A DNA stretch of 45,700 nt from Candidatus Omnitrophica bacterium CG_4_8_14_3_um_filter_43_15. Its GTDB lineage: Bacteria > Omnitrophota > Gorgyraeia > Taenaricolales > Taenaricolaceae. Positions 7,526 to 16,249 of the stretch are shown one piece after another. Every line of letters starts with the position of its first letter. The first letter of the stretch is position 1. The position numbers and the translations under genes were made by a program. The stretch is taken from contig PFHB01000042.1 of assembly GCA_002783585.1 (NCBI GenBank), positions 1-45,700 on the forward strand, given 5' to 3'. The notes beneath the pieces were generated by a model. That model saw nothing but the letters and a program-made list of their open reading frames with translations, did no database searches and was not told the origin of the DNA.

Positions 7526-8730
7526 AAATGATAAAAGGCGGTGTTTGCGCTCCCAAAGGGTTTTTGGCGTCAGGCATATATTCCGGTATTAAAAAAAATG
7601 CCTTCAGCAAGGACCTTGCCTTGATATTTTCCGAGGCGATATGCACAGCGGCCGGTGTTTTTACAACTAATAAGATAAGGGCGGCTTGTATAAAAATATC
7701 AGGGGTTCATTTAAAGAATAATAAAGCGCAGGCCATAATAGTCAATAGCGGCAACGCAAATTGCTGCACAGGTGAACAGGGTTTTAGAGACGCAGAGCAA
7801 ACAGCAGAGGTTGTTGCTAGGGCCCTTGATCTGAAGGCTTCTCTTGTGCTGATTTCTTCAACCGGCGTTATAGGTAAACTTATGCCTATGGCAAAACTCA
7901 TAAATCATATTCCGGCTTTGGTTGAACAATTAAACACGAGAAAGAGCAGAAATGCGGCAGAGGCTATAATGACTACAGACAAGGTTGTAAAAGAGGCCGC
8001 AATCAGTTTTAAAATTGGCGGCAGGAAAGTTACTATAGGAGCTATTGCAAAAGGTTCAGGCATGATTTATCCTAATATGGCTACCATGCTTGGTTTTGTA
8101 ACTACTGATGTGGCTATAGACGTAGCCGCGCTAAAGGCCGCGCTTAAATGTTGCGTGAACAATACGTTTAACTGTATAAGCGTTGATGGCGACACAAGCA
8201 CGAATGACATGGTTTTAATCCTGGCAAATGCAGCCGCAGGCAACAAAAGGATTACGCTTAACGCAAAAGCGGATTTTGAAAAGTTCAAAAACGCCCTGAT
8301 GCAGGTACTTTTATATCTGGCAAAAAAAATAGCGAAAGACGGCGAAGGCGCCACAAAACTTATCCAGGTTTGCGTAAAAGGCGCTTTAAATGATAAAGAC
8401 GCCAGGCGCGCTGCGGCAACTGTATGCAATTCCAATCTGGTTAAGACAGCTATTTATGGTGAAGATGCCAATTGGGGCAGGATTGCCGCGGCTTTAGGCA
8501 GAAGCAAAGCGGCATTAAAAGAGGAAAAATTATCCATATATATTGACAGGGTTAAGATATTTTCAAAGGGCCTTCCTGCGGATGCCGATGAAGGCGCTTT
8601 GAAAAATATTTTATCAAAAGATGAGATTAAGATAACTGTTGATTTAGGGCTTGGCAAGGCAGGCATAACCATGTGGACCTGCGATTTATCCGAGGAGTAT
8701 GTAAGGATAAACGCGAAGTACAGAACATGA
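7522..8730 (+). CDS. argJ: Bifunctional glutamate N-acetyltransferase / ornithine acetyltransferase
   Basis: ArgJ transfers the acetyl group from N-acetylornithine to glutamate, recycling acetyl in the cyclic arginine pathway; many members also make N-acetylglutamate from acetyl-CoA. The 402-residue product has the self-cleavage motif KGSGMIYPNMATMLGF, where the Thr before Met-Leu becomes the N-terminal nucleophile of the beta subunit, and the conserved NSGNANCCTGEQG and SVDGDTSTND segments. It overlaps argC by 4 bases and argB by 4 bases. No separate argA is seen here, consistent with the recycling route. Confidence 0.96.
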   Translation: MKMIKGGVCAPKGFLASGIYSGIKKNAFSKDLALIFSEAICTAAGVFTTNKIRAACIKISGVHLKNNKAQAIIVNSGNANCCTGEQGFRDAEQTAEVVARALDLKASLVLISSTGVIGKLMPMAKLINHIPALVEQLNTRKSRNAAEAIMTTDKVVKEAAISFKIGGRKVTIGAIAKGSGMIYPNMATMLGFVTTDVAIDVAALKAALKCCVNNTFNCISVDGDTSTNDMVLILANAAAGNKRITLNAKADFEKFKNALMQVLLYLAKKIAKDGEGATKLIQVCVKGALNDKDARRAAATVCNSNLVKTAIYGEDANWGRIAAALGRSKAALKEEKLSIYIDRVKIFSKGLPADADEGALKNILSKDEIKITVDLGLGKAGITMWTCDLSEEYVRINAKYRT

Positions 8731-9581
8731 AAGACAGTATTAAAAAAGCAGACATATTAATAGAAGCCATCCCTTATATAAGAGCGTTTAAGGATAAGGT
8801 CGTTGTTATAAAATACGGCGGCAGCGCGATGGAGGACATTGCTTCAAGGCAGAGCCTTTTAAGGGACATCATCTTTATGAATGCCGTAGGGATTAAGCCT
8901 ATCCTTATACACGGAGGCGGGCCTGCAATAAGCCATAAATTAAAACAGCTTGGGAAAAATGTCAAGTTTGTAAACGGTAAAAGGGTGACAGACGAGCATA
9001 CCATAAAGATCGTTGACAGGGTGCTTTCGAAAATCAATAAACAGATAGCCCAGGAGATAATTGATTTGGGCGGCTCGGCAAAACGCCTTCTGGCCAAAGA
9101 TAATAATCTGGTGCTTGCAAAATGCAAAAATTCCAAACTTGGTTTTGTCGGTACGCCAGTTTCAATAAATACAAGATTTATAAACAGGGTGCTTAAAAAA
9201 GGTTTTATACCGGTTATCTCTTCTGTCGGCAGGGGCTATGCAGATAGAAGGTTATATAATATAAACGCCGATGATGTAGCTTCTTTTACGGCAAAATCAC
9301 TAAAGGCTGAAAAATTTGTTTTATTTACAAATGTTGAAGGTATATTAAAGGACAAGGCAGATCAGGCTTCGCTTTTGTCTACCATGAAGGCAAGTCAGGC
9401 CAGGCTTCTTATTGCTTCAGGCGTAATATCCGAAGGCATGATACCTAAGGTTCAGGCATGCGTTGATGCGTTAAAGGCAGGCGTGAAGAAGGCGCATATA
9501 ATAGGCGCGTATGTGCCGCATTCTTTGCTTCTTGAGATTTTTACAAAAAAAGGCGCCGGAACTGAGATTACCAGAGAGTAA
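8727..9581 (+). CDS. argB: Acetylglutamate kinase
   Basis: ArgB phosphorylates N-acetylglutamate. The start is set at 8727, where ATGA overlaps the argJ stop; an in-frame ATG at 8673 would lie deep inside argJ and add a non-family extension. The 284-residue protein starts MKDSIKKADILIEAIPYI, as usual, then has VVVIKYGGSAMED (phosphate binding), HGGGP, and NINADDVA near the ATP site. It has the N-terminal helix associated with arginine-inhibited hexameric kinases, so feedback by arginine is plausible. argD begins 3 bases after its stop. Confidence 0.96.
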   Translation: MKDSIKKADILIEAIPYIRAFKDKVVVIKYGGSAMEDIASRQSLLRDIIFMNAVGIKPILIHGGGPAISHKLKQLGKNVKFVNGKRVTDEHTIKIVDRVLSKINKQIAQEIIDLGGSAKRLLAKDNNLVLAKCKNSKLGFVGTPVSINTRFINRVLKKGFIPVISSVGRGYADRRLYNINADDVASFTAKSLKAEKFVLFTNVEGILKDKADQASLLSTMKASQARLLIASGVISEGMIPKVQACVDALKAGVKKAHIIGAYVPHSLLLEIFTKKGAGTEITRE

Positions 9582-9584
9582 AAA

Positions 9585-10784
9585 ATGGATACCAAAAATA
9601 TTATATCAAAATACGAAAAGTTTGTGGCGCCCACATACACCAGGCTGCCGATAATCCTTACAAAGGGCGAGGGTTCAAGGGTCTGGGATTCAGAAGGCGC
9701 TGAATATCTTGATTTTTTCCCGGGCTGGGCAGTAAGCGGCTTGGGCCATTGCCATCCGATGGTGGTTAGCGCCATAAAAAAACAGGCGGGCTCAATGCTT
9801 CACGTATCGAATAATTATTATAACCTGCTTCAGGGCGAGCTTGCAGCGAAGATAGTTGAAAACTCTTTTGATTCAAAGGTGTTTTTTGCAAATTCCGGAG
9901 CTGAGGCAAACGAGGCGGCTATTAAGCTGGCAAGAAGGTATTTTCAGGTTGTAAAAAAAATAGACAAATACGAAATCATCACAATGCAGAATTCTTTTCA
10001 CGGCAGGACGCTTACAACCATAACAGCGACTGCGCAGCCTAAATACCAGCAGGGGTTTGCGCCATTGCCCGGAGGTTTTAAATATGTGCCTTTTAATGAT
10101 TTTAAGGCGCTTGAAGCCGCTATTACTGATAAAACCGCTGCTATAATGTTTGAATTGATACAAGGCGAGGGCGGTATAAATGTTGCGGATAAAGATTATG
10201 TTTTAAAAGTGAGAAAACTGTGCAATGAAAAAGATATCATATTAATAATCGATGAAGTGCAGACAGGAATCGGCAGGACAGGCACTATGTTTGCCTTCAG
10301 CCAGTATGGCATTATACCTGATGTAATGACCCTGGCCAAATCTTTAGGCGGCGGTATGCCTATAGGCGCAACTGTTATAGCAAAAAAGTATTCTGATGTA
10401 TTGCAGCCTGGCACGCATGCCTCGACTTTCGGCGGCAGCCCTATAGTTTGCGCCGCAGCGCTGGCTGTTTTTGAGGCAATAAAAAAAGAGAACCTGCTTT
10501 TAAATGTGAAAAAACAGGGCGATTATATTAAAGGCCTGCTTCTTGGCTTAAAGGATAAATATAAATTGATAAAAGAACTAAGAGGCCCGGGCCTGATGCT
10601 TGGAGTTGAGCTTAATATAGAGGGAAAGCAGATCGTGCGGGATTGTATGGCCATGGGGCTTTTGATTAACTGCACTCATGATACGGTTTTAAGGATAATG
10701 CCTCCCTTGGGCGTTACTGCGAAAGAAATAGACAAAGCGATAAAAATATTAGATGAAGTTTTTAAAAAGACAGAAAGAGCTTAA
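9585..10784 (+). CDS. argD: Acetylornithine aminotransferase
   Basis: ArgD is a class III PLP aminotransferase that converts N-acetylglutamate semialdehyde to N-acetylornithine using glutamate. The 399-residue protein shows FFPGWAVSGLGHCHP, NSGAEANEAAIKLAR, IIDEVQTGIGRTG, and the PLP lysine in TLAKSLGGGMPIGA. In many bacteria the same enzyme also acts on succinyl-diaminopimelate, but the dapL gene downstream suggests this organism does not need that activity. It is separated by 1 base from argF. Confidence 0.95.
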   Translation: MDTKNIISKYEKFVAPTYTRLPIILTKGEGSRVWDSEGAEYLDFFPGWAVSGLGHCHPMVVSAIKKQAGSMLHVSNNYYNLLQGELAAKIVENSFDSKVFFANSGAEANEAAIKLARRYFQVVKKIDKYEIITMQNSFHGRTLTTITATAQPKYQQGFAPLPGGFKYVPFNDFKALEAAITDKTAAIMFELIQGEGGINVADKDYVLKVRKLCNEKDIILIIDEVQTGIGRTGTMFAFSQYGIIPDVMTLAKSLGGGMPIGATVIAKKYSDVLQPGTHASTFGGSPIVCAAALAVFEAIKKENLLLNVKKQGDYIKGLLLGLKDKYKLIKELRGPGLMLGVELNIEGKQIVRDCMAMGLLINCTHDTVLRIMPPLGVTAKEIDKAIKILDEVFKKTERA

Positions 10785-10785
10785 C

Positions 10786-11706
10786 ATGAAGAAAGATTTG
10801 ATATCAATAAAAGACCTTTCGGTAGACGAGATAAAGCATATACTTGCTGTGACCGACAAGTTAAAGGTAAGCCCGAAGGATACGGGCACGCCTTTGGCAG
10901 GCAGGTCCATGGGAATGATTTTTCAGAAACCATCCAACAGGACAAGGGTTTCCTTTGAGGTGGGCATGGCGCAGCTTGGTGGGCATGCGATATATCTGGG
11001 GCCGGATACCATAAAATTGGGAGAGAGGGAAAAGACCTCTGATATTGCTAATACGCTTTCAAGATACCTGGATATCCTGGTGGCAAGGGTGTTTTCGCAT
11101 TCAGATATAGTAGAGCTTGCAAAACATTCAACCATACCGGTTATAAACGGTTTAAGCGATACTGAACACCCATGCCAGGCGCTGGCTGATGTCTATACGA
11201 TAAAAGAAAAGGCAGGCAGTTTTAAAGGCGTAAAGCTTGTTTTTATCGGAGACGGCAATAATGTGCTGCATTCGCTTTTGTATGCGTGCGCCAAGCTTGG
11301 AATTAATTTTACCGTTGTGACGCCTAAAAATTATCAGCCCAACAGAGAGATTTACAACCAGGCGCTTTTGTTTACAAAGGATTCCGGGGCAAAATTAGAG
11401 CTTCTTAACGATCCGAAAGCAGCGGTTAAAGGAGCGGATTTCATATATACCGATGTATGGGCAAGCATGGGCCAGGAGACTCAGGCAAAGAAAAAGAAAA
11501 AGGCGTTTAAGGGTTTTTGCGTAAACGATAGACTTGTTTTGCTTGCCAAACAGAATTGCAAGATAATGCATTGCCTTCCGGCTCACAGGGGCGAGGAGAT
11601 TACAGACAGCGTTATAGACGGGCCGAATTCAATAGTTTTTGATGAAGCTGAAAACAGGCTGCATGTGCAAAAGGCTGTTTTGTTGTGGTTGTTGGGAGAG
11701 AAATAG
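10786..11706 (+). CDS. argF: Ornithine carbamoyltransferase
   Basis: ArgF joins carbamoyl phosphate to ornithine to give citrulline. The start is put at 10786, one base after argD ends, giving a 306-residue protein of normal length; an in-frame ATG 33 bases earlier lies inside argD. The carbamoyl phosphate motif SNRTR (residues 50-54), HPCQALAD and the ornithine-binding HCLPAHRGEEI are all present. The 78 bases after it hold two hairpins before argG. Confidence 0.95.
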   Translation: MKKDLISIKDLSVDEIKHILAVTDKLKVSPKDTGTPLAGRSMGMIFQKPSNRTRVSFEVGMAQLGGHAIYLGPDTIKLGEREKTSDIANTLSRYLDILVARVFSHSDIVELAKHSTIPVINGLSDTEHPCQALADVYTIKEKAGSFKGVKLVFIGDGNNVLHSLLYACAKLGINFTVVTPKNYQPNREIYNQALLFTKDSGAKLELLNDPKAAVKGADFIYTDVWASMGQETQAKKKKKAFKGFCVNDRLVLLAKQNCKIMHCLPAHRGEEITDSVIDGPNSIVFDEAENRLHVQKAVLLWLLGEK

Positions 11707-11710
11707 TTTA

Positions 11711-11730
11711 CCCCACACTTCCGTGTGGGG
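11711..11730. promoter_or_regulatory. Hairpin 1 between argF and argG
   Basis: CCCCACAC (11711-11718) and GTGTGGGG (11723-11730) form a perfect 8-base stem with a TTCC loop directly after the argF stop. No T run follows. Its loop is complementary to the GGAA loop of the hairpin at 11754-11773. Confidence 0.75.
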
Positions 11731-11753
11731 AATGTACTGTGTAGCGGCGGATA

Positions 11754-11773
11754 CCACACGCGGAAGCGTGTGG
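11754..11773. promoter_or_regulatory. Hairpin 2 touching the argG ribosome binding site
   Basis: CCACACGC (11754-11761) and GCGTGTGG (11766-11773) form a perfect 8-base stem with loop GGAA. Its last two bases are the first bases of the strong ribosome binding site GGAGGAGGAG (11772-11781) of argG. The upstream hairpin's 5' arm plus loop could pair instead with this hairpin's loop plus 3' arm, so two exclusive structures are possible. Confidence 0.75.
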
Positions 11774-11784
11774 AGGAGGAGACC

Positions 11785-12966
11785 ATGAAAAAAATAATTT
11801 TAGCATATTCCGGCGGATTAGATACATCCTGCATAGTCAGGTGGCTTACTGATAGGGGCTGGGATGTTGTGTGTTTTGTCGCTGATTTAGGCCAGGGGTT
11901 AGGTAAAGGCGAGAATTTTGCCAGGATAAAGCAAAGGGCAATCGCAGCCGGCGCATCCAGGGTTTACATCAAAGATTTAAAAGACGAATTTGTCAAAGAT
12001 TTTGTTATGTCTGCGCTTAAGGCAAACGCAGTATATGAAGGAAAATATCTTTTAGCAACCGCTTTGGGCAGGCCTTTGATTGCAAAATATCTGGTTGATA
12101 TCGCGCACAAAGAAAAAGCGACTGCCATTGCCCATGGTTGCACAGGCAAGGGTAATGACCAGGTGAGAATAGAGGTCACTGCAAATATCCTTGATCCGAA
12201 ATTAGAGATTATAGCGCCTGTAAGGACCTGGGAGCTTAAGTCAAGGGAACAGGAAATAGATTATGCGATTAAGAAAAAAATTCCAATAGATGTCAGCAAG
12301 AAAAAGCCGTACAGTTTGGATAAAAATCTCTGGGGCGTATCTATTGAGTCAGGCATCTTAGAGGATCCGCAGAATGAGCCGCCTGAGGATTGTTATCAGT
12401 GGACTGTATCGCCCCAAAAGGCGCCTAATAAGGCAACTTATGCAGAGATAACATTTGAAAAAGGGGTGCCTAAAAAATTAGACGGCAAGGCATATACAGG
12501 CGTTAAACTTATTGACAAATTAAACGCATTAGGCGCAAAGAATGCAATAGGCAGGGTTGATTGCATAGAAAACAGGCTTGTGGGCATAAAATCAAGAGAG
12601 ATTTATGAAGCGCCTGCGGCCACTATCCTTTATACAGCGCATAAGGAGCTTGAGGCGCTTGTTTTGGATAAAGATCTTGCGCACTACAAAGAAAGCAGGT
12701 CAGGCCTGTACGGCGAGCTTATTTATAACGGTTTGTGGTATTCTGATATGAGGATTGCCATAGATAAGTTTATTCAGCAGACTCAGAAAAGAGTTACAGG
12801 CATAATCAAGCTTAAGCTATATAAAGGTAATTGCGCTGTAGCATCTAGAAAATCGCCCTATTCATTATACAAAAAGCGCCTTGCGACGTATTCCGAAGGC
12901 GATAAGTTCGATCAGAAACTGGCGGAAGGATTTATTAAAATATACGGTATGCCGTTTAAAAAATGA
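11785..12966 (+). CDS. argG: Argininosuccinate synthase
   Basis: ArgG condenses citrulline and aspartate using ATP. The ATG at 11785 is chosen over an in-frame ATG at 11725 because GGAGGAGGAG stands 3 bases upstream and the protein then begins MKKIILAYSGGLDTS, as in the family. The 393-residue product has the N-type ATP pyrophosphatase loop SGGLDTS (residues 9-15), HGCTGKGNDQVRIE, SIESGILEDPQNEPP and YGELIYNGLWYSD. Its upstream hairpins make it the one gene of the arginine set with an obvious candidate for separate translational or attenuation control. argH starts 8 bases after the stop. Confidence 0.96.
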   Translation: MKKIILAYSGGLDTSCIVRWLTDRGWDVVCFVADLGQGLGKGENFARIKQRAIAAGASRVYIKDLKDEFVKDFVMSALKANAVYEGKYLLATALGRPLIAKYLVDIAHKEKATAIAHGCTGKGNDQVRIEVTANILDPKLEIIAPVRTWELKSREQEIDYAIKKKIPIDVSKKKPYSLDKNLWGVSIESGILEDPQNEPPEDCYQWTVSPQKAPNKATYAEITFEKGVPKKLDGKAYTGVKLIDKLNALGAKNAIGRVDCIENRLVGIKSREIYEAPAATILYTAHKELEALVLDKDLAHYKESRSGLYGELIYNGLWYSDMRIAIDKFIQQTQKRVTGIIKLKLYKGNCAVASRKSPYSLYKKRLATYSEGDKFDQKLAEGFIKIYGMPFKK

Positions 12967-12974
12967 GGTAGAAT

Positions 12975-14165
12975 ATGACTAAAAAATTATGGGGTGGAAG
13001 GTTTACTAAAAACACAGACCCGCTTGTAGAGAAGTTTACAAGGAGCCTGCATACGGATATCGCGCTTTTTGAGTATGATGTAACAGCAAGCATAGCGCAT
13101 GCGAAGATGCTTGGTAAATGCAAAGTCATACCAAAAAAAGACGCCCAAAAAATAGTCAAAGGCCTTGTCAGCATATTAAACGAATTTGAAAAGGGCAAAA
13201 CAAAAATAGATCAGTCAGCCGAGGATGTGCATACGCTTGTGCAGGCCTTACTTGAAAAGAAGATAGGCGCGCCTGCAAAAAAGCTTCACACAGCAAGATC
13301 CAGAAACGACCAGGTTTCAACAGACACAAGGATGTTTGCCAAGGATTATATAATTGTTTTGATTGAAGTTGTAAAAGATTTACAGGCATCGCTTGACTCT
13401 GTTGCCAATAGGCACAAAACTGTATCAATGCCCGGTTATACGCATATGCAGCATGCGCAGCCGGTTTTGTTTAAAAACTATACCGGAGCTTACAGGGAAA
13501 TGTTTGAAAGGGATAAAGAAAGGCTTTCTGAAATATATAAAAGGATAGATATTCTGCCCCTGGGAAGTTGCGCTTTAGCAGGCACAAGTTTGGCTATTGA
13601 CAGAAAATTTGTTGCCAAAGAACTTGGGTTTTCAAAGGTTTCGCAGAATACACTTGATGCTGTAAGCGACAGGGATTTTATAATAGAGATATTAAGCGCC
13701 GCAGCATTAACGGGTATGCACATGTCAAGGATATCAGAAGACCTTATTATCTGGTCCACATCAGAGTTTAATTTTGTGGATATCGACGAGGCATTCTGCA
13801 CAGGCAGCTCCATTATGCCGCAGAAGAAAAATCCTGACGTACTTGAATTAATCAGGGGTAACGCAGGCAGATTATACGCTAACCTTATGTCAATGCTGGT
13901 TACTATGAAGGGCCTGCCGCTTACATATAACAGGGATATGCAGCTTGATAAAGCGCCGCTTTTTGATTCATTAAACATAATTAAAGATCAGCTTGAAATT
14001 TTGTCAAAGCTTATCAGGACTATGAAGCTGAATAAGGCGGCCATAGACAGGCAATTGCAGGACCCGGGGTTGTATGCGACTTTAATGGCAGAAAGATTGG
14101 TAAAAAAAGGTGTATCGTTTAAGGATGCCCACAGAATAGTAGGAAAGAATTATGCACGACTTTAA
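12975..14165 (+). CDS. argH: Argininosuccinate lyase, C-terminally short
   Basis: ArgH splits argininosuccinate into arginine and fumarate. It is a fumarase/aspartase superfamily enzyme with active sites built from three subunits. Seen here: LWGGRF near the start, HTARSRNDQV, GYTHMQHAQP with the catalytic His, and the signature loop GSSIMPQKKNPD with the catalytic Ser. The 396-residue product stops just after SFKDAHRIVGK, where typical enzymes of about 457 residues continue for about 60 more. lysA begins 14 bases before the stop, and no remnant of the lost end is visible in another frame. All catalytic motifs remain, so it may be active with a reduced C-terminal domain; this is not certain. 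Confidence 0.93.
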   Translation: MTKKLWGGRFTKNTDPLVEKFTRSLHTDIALFEYDVTASIAHAKMLGKCKVIPKKDAQKIVKGLVSILNEFEKGKTKIDQSAEDVHTLVQALLEKKIGAPAKKLHTARSRNDQVSTDTRMFAKDYIIVLIEVVKDLQASLDSVANRHKTVSMPGYTHMQHAQPVLFKNYTGAYREMFERDKERLSEIYKRIDILPLGSCALAGTSLAIDRKFVAKELGFSKVSQNTLDAVSDRDFIIEILSAAALTGMHMSRISEDLIIWSTSEFNFVDIDEAFCTGSSIMPQKKNPDVLELIRGNAGRLYANLMSMLVTMKGLPLTYNRDMQLDKAPLFDSLNIIKDQLEILSKLIRTMKLNKAAIDRQLQDPGLYATLMAERLVKKGVSFKDAHRIVGKNYARL

Positions 14166-15393
14166 ATTTAAAAATAAAAAGCTTTACTGTGAAAACATAG
14201 ACGTTGAATATCTGGCAAGGCGTTTCGGCACCCCGCTTTATGTCTACAGCTATAGCACCTTGATAAATCATTATCTTAAGTTAAAGGACGCGTTTAAGAG
14301 TATAAACCCGTTGATTTGTTATTCGGTAAAGGCCAATTCTAATATGGCGATAATCGAATCGCTTATTAATAAGGGCGCAGGCCTTGATGTTGTCTCAGGC
14401 GGTGAGCTTTTCAGGGCGCTTAAGGCAGGATGTCCGGCTAATAGAATTGTTTATGCGTCTGTCGGAAAGACCGATAACGAAATAAAAGAGGCGCTTAACG
14501 CCGGAATCTTATTTTTCAATGTTGAATCTTTGCCTGAGCTTGAGAATATAAACCGTATTGCCAGAAAACTTGATAAGGCCGCCAGGGTCGCGATAAGGAT
14601 AAATCCTGACGTAGAGGCAAAGACGCATAAGTTTATTACAACAGGAAAGATAACAAATAAGTTTGGCATAGATTTAAACAGCGCTTACAATATCCTTTTG
14701 ATGCGTTCTAAGTTTTCCAATATAGATATATCCGGGCTGCATATTCATATAGGTTCACAGATAACCAACGGCGAGCCTTTTGTTGCCGCTATAACCAAGA
14801 TTATAAAGTTTATAGGCCAGCTTAAGAAAAAAGGTATAGGGCTTGAATACCTTAATATAGGCGGCGGCCTGGGCATTGTGTATGATAAAGAAACGCCTCA
14901 GACAGCCATGAAGTTTGCCAAAAAGGCGCTGCCGCTTCTTAAGGCCACAGGTTTAAAGATTATTATGGAGCCGGGCAGGTTTATCGTCGGTAACGCAGGC
15001 ATTATGGTTACAAAGGTTTTGTATGTCAAGCCAACGCCCAAGAAGAAGTTTATAATAGTGGATGCAGGCATGAATGATCTGATACGCCCGGCATTATACG
15101 GGGCGTATCATCAAATTTTACCGCTTAGTTTGGTATCAGGTAGAAGAGAAAAGGTTGATGTAGTCGGGCCTATTTGTGAAAGCGGAGATTTTTTTGCCAA
15201 GGATAGAATTATGCCCAAGGTTTCAGAAGGAGATTATATAGCGGTAATGAGCGCAGGCGCCTATGGTTTTACCATGGCAAGTAATTATAACTCGCGGCGC
15301 AGGGCTTGCGAGATTCTTGTATCCGGAACCGATGTGTCTGTGATAAGAGACAGGGAGACTTACGGGGATTTGATTCGCAATGAAAAATATTAA
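14152..15393 (+). CDS. lysA: Diaminopimelate decarboxylase
   Basis: LysA is a fold-type III PLP enzyme that decarboxylates meso-diaminopimelate to lysine. The 413-residue protein begins with the usual FKFKNKKLYCENIDVEYLA-type segment and has the PLP lysine in CYSVKANSN, HIGSQ, the phosphate loop GGGLGI, EPGRF, CESGDFFAKDR with the active-site Cys, and AGAYGFTMASNYNSRRR. It starts within argH (AGGAAAG upstream) and overlaps dapF by 14 bases. It is the last step of lysine synthesis although it precedes the other dap genes. Confidence 0.96.
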   Translation: MHDFKFKNKKLYCENIDVEYLARRFGTPLYVYSYSTLINHYLKLKDAFKSINPLICYSVKANSNMAIIESLINKGAGLDVVSGGELFRALKAGCPANRIVYASVGKTDNEIKEALNAGILFFNVESLPELENINRIARKLDKAARVAIRINPDVEAKTHKFITTGKITNKFGIDLNSAYNILLMRSKFSNIDISGLHIHIGSQITNGEPFVAAITKIIKFIGQLKKKGIGLEYLNIGGGLGIVYDKETPQTAMKFAKKALPLLKATGLKIIMEPGRFIVGNAGIMVTKVLYVKPTPKKKFIIVDAGMNDLIRPALYGAYHQILPLSLVSGRREKVDVVGPICESGDFFAKDRIMPKVSEGDYIAVMSAGAYGFTMASNYNSRRRACEILVSGTDVSVIRDRETYGDLIRNEKY

Positions 15394-16249
15394 GTTTACA
15401 AAGATGTCAGCTGCGGGCAATGACTTTGTTGTTGTAGAGGACAGCGATTTATGCGGCCTTGCCGGCAAGATCTGCGACAGAAGATACGGCATTGGCGCAG
15501 ACGGTATGTTGTTGCTTGAGAAAACCGTCAAGGCTGATATAAGGATGCGCATATTCAATCCCGACGGCAGCGAAGTTGATATGTGCGGTAACGGCGCGCG
15601 CTGCGCGGCAGTGTATTATACTTATATGCTATCAGCTATACGCTATCCGCTGATCAAAATAGAAACCAAGGCCGGTATTTTAGAAGCAAAGATTGATGGC
15701 GACATGGTTAAGCTTAAAATGTCTGATCCGCACAGTATGAAATTGGATATTTCGCTCGTCATTGCGAGGAACGACGAGCGAAAGCGAGGAGTGACGAAGC
15801 AATCTCCTTGCTCAAAATCGGAGATTGCTTTGGGCACTTCGTGCCTTCGCAATGACGTAATGGTCGTTAATTTTATTAATACAGGCGTGCCGCACGCTGT
15901 TATTTTCGTGGATGATCTGGAAAATATAGATGTTGATAAATTGGGCAGGGCAATAAGAAACAGCGAGCGTTTTGCGCCAAAAGGCGCAAATGTCGATTTT
16001 GTCAAAGTGCTGGGTAAAGATAAAATCGCGGTCAGGACATACGAGCGCGGGGTTGAGGCAGAGACCTTGGCCTGCGGAACCGGATGCGTTGCAGCCGCGA
16101 TACTCTCAGGCGCAGGCCGCAGTGTTGATGTAGTTACGCATGGAGGCGAAATTTTAAAGGTGTGTTTCGAAAAAAAAGGCGCTAAGGTCAGTAATGTATG
16201 GCTTGAGGGAAGCGCGAAGATAGTATATAAAGGAAGGATGGAATTATGA
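15380..16249 (+). CDS. dapF: Diaminopimelate epimerase with a translated palindromic insert
   Basis: DapF converts LL- to meso-diaminopimelate with a cofactor-free two-cysteine mechanism. Both catalytic Cys motifs are present: MCGNGARC near residue 73 and ACGTGCVAA near residue 232. Between the two alpha/beta lobes, residues about 124-160 (starting LVIARNDERKRG, ending LRNDV) have no counterpart in the family and are encoded by a palindromic element (15751-15857) that keeps the frame. A second short repeat, an array of 7-base units at 15626-15651, encodes MLSAIRYPL just after the first Cys motif. Without the insert the length would be about 253, near the usual 265-280. It overlaps dapA by 4 bases. 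The insert falls in the interlobe region, so activity is likely kept. Confidence 0.94.
   Translation: MKNIKFTKMSAAGNDFVVVEDSDLCGLAGKICDRRYGIGADGMLLLEKTVKADIRMRIFNPDGSEVDMCGNGARCAAVYYTYMLSAIRYPLIKIETKAGILEAKIDGDMVKLKMSDPHSMKLDISLVIARNDERKRGVTKQSPCSKSEIALGTSCLRNDVMVVNFINTGVPHAVIFVDDLENIDVDKLGRAIRNSERFAPKGANVDFVKVLGKDKIAVRTYERGVEAETLACGTGCVAAAILSGAGRSVDVVTHGGEILKVCFEKKGAKVSNVWLEGSAKIVYKGRMEL
15626..15651 (-). repeat. Heptanucleotide array inside dapF
   Basis: Read on the minus strand, the segment is made of units AGCGGAT, AGCGTAT, AGCTGAT and a partial AGCAT. It follows the same AGCKNAW pattern as the arrays in argC and upstream of the M48 protease, and is translated in dapF without breaking the frame. 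Confidence 0.65.
15751..15857. repeat. REP-like palindromic element inserted in frame in dapF
   Basis: Nested inverted repeats are seen: outer arms CGTCATTGCG (15757-15766) and CGCAATGACG (15848-15857), an early stem TTCGCTCGTC / GACGAGCGAA (15751-15760 / 15773-15782), and an inner stem AAGCAATCTCC / GGAGATTGCTT (15797-15807 / 15820-15830). The CGTCATTGCGAGG...GAAGCAATCTC wording is that of REP/palindromic elements scattered through many bacterial genomes, normally between genes. Here it is read through as coding sequence, as Rickettsia palindromic elements are. Confidence 0.88.

Noticed and set aside
8673-8726. Upstream ATG for argB
   Set aside because: It would overlap argJ by 58 bases and add residues not seen in the kinase family; the ATGA overlap at 8727 gives the normal N-terminus.
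11725-11784. Upstream ATG for argG
   Set aside because: The extension would be encoded by the hairpin region and has no ribosome binding site; GGAGGAGGAG clearly serves the ATG at 11785.
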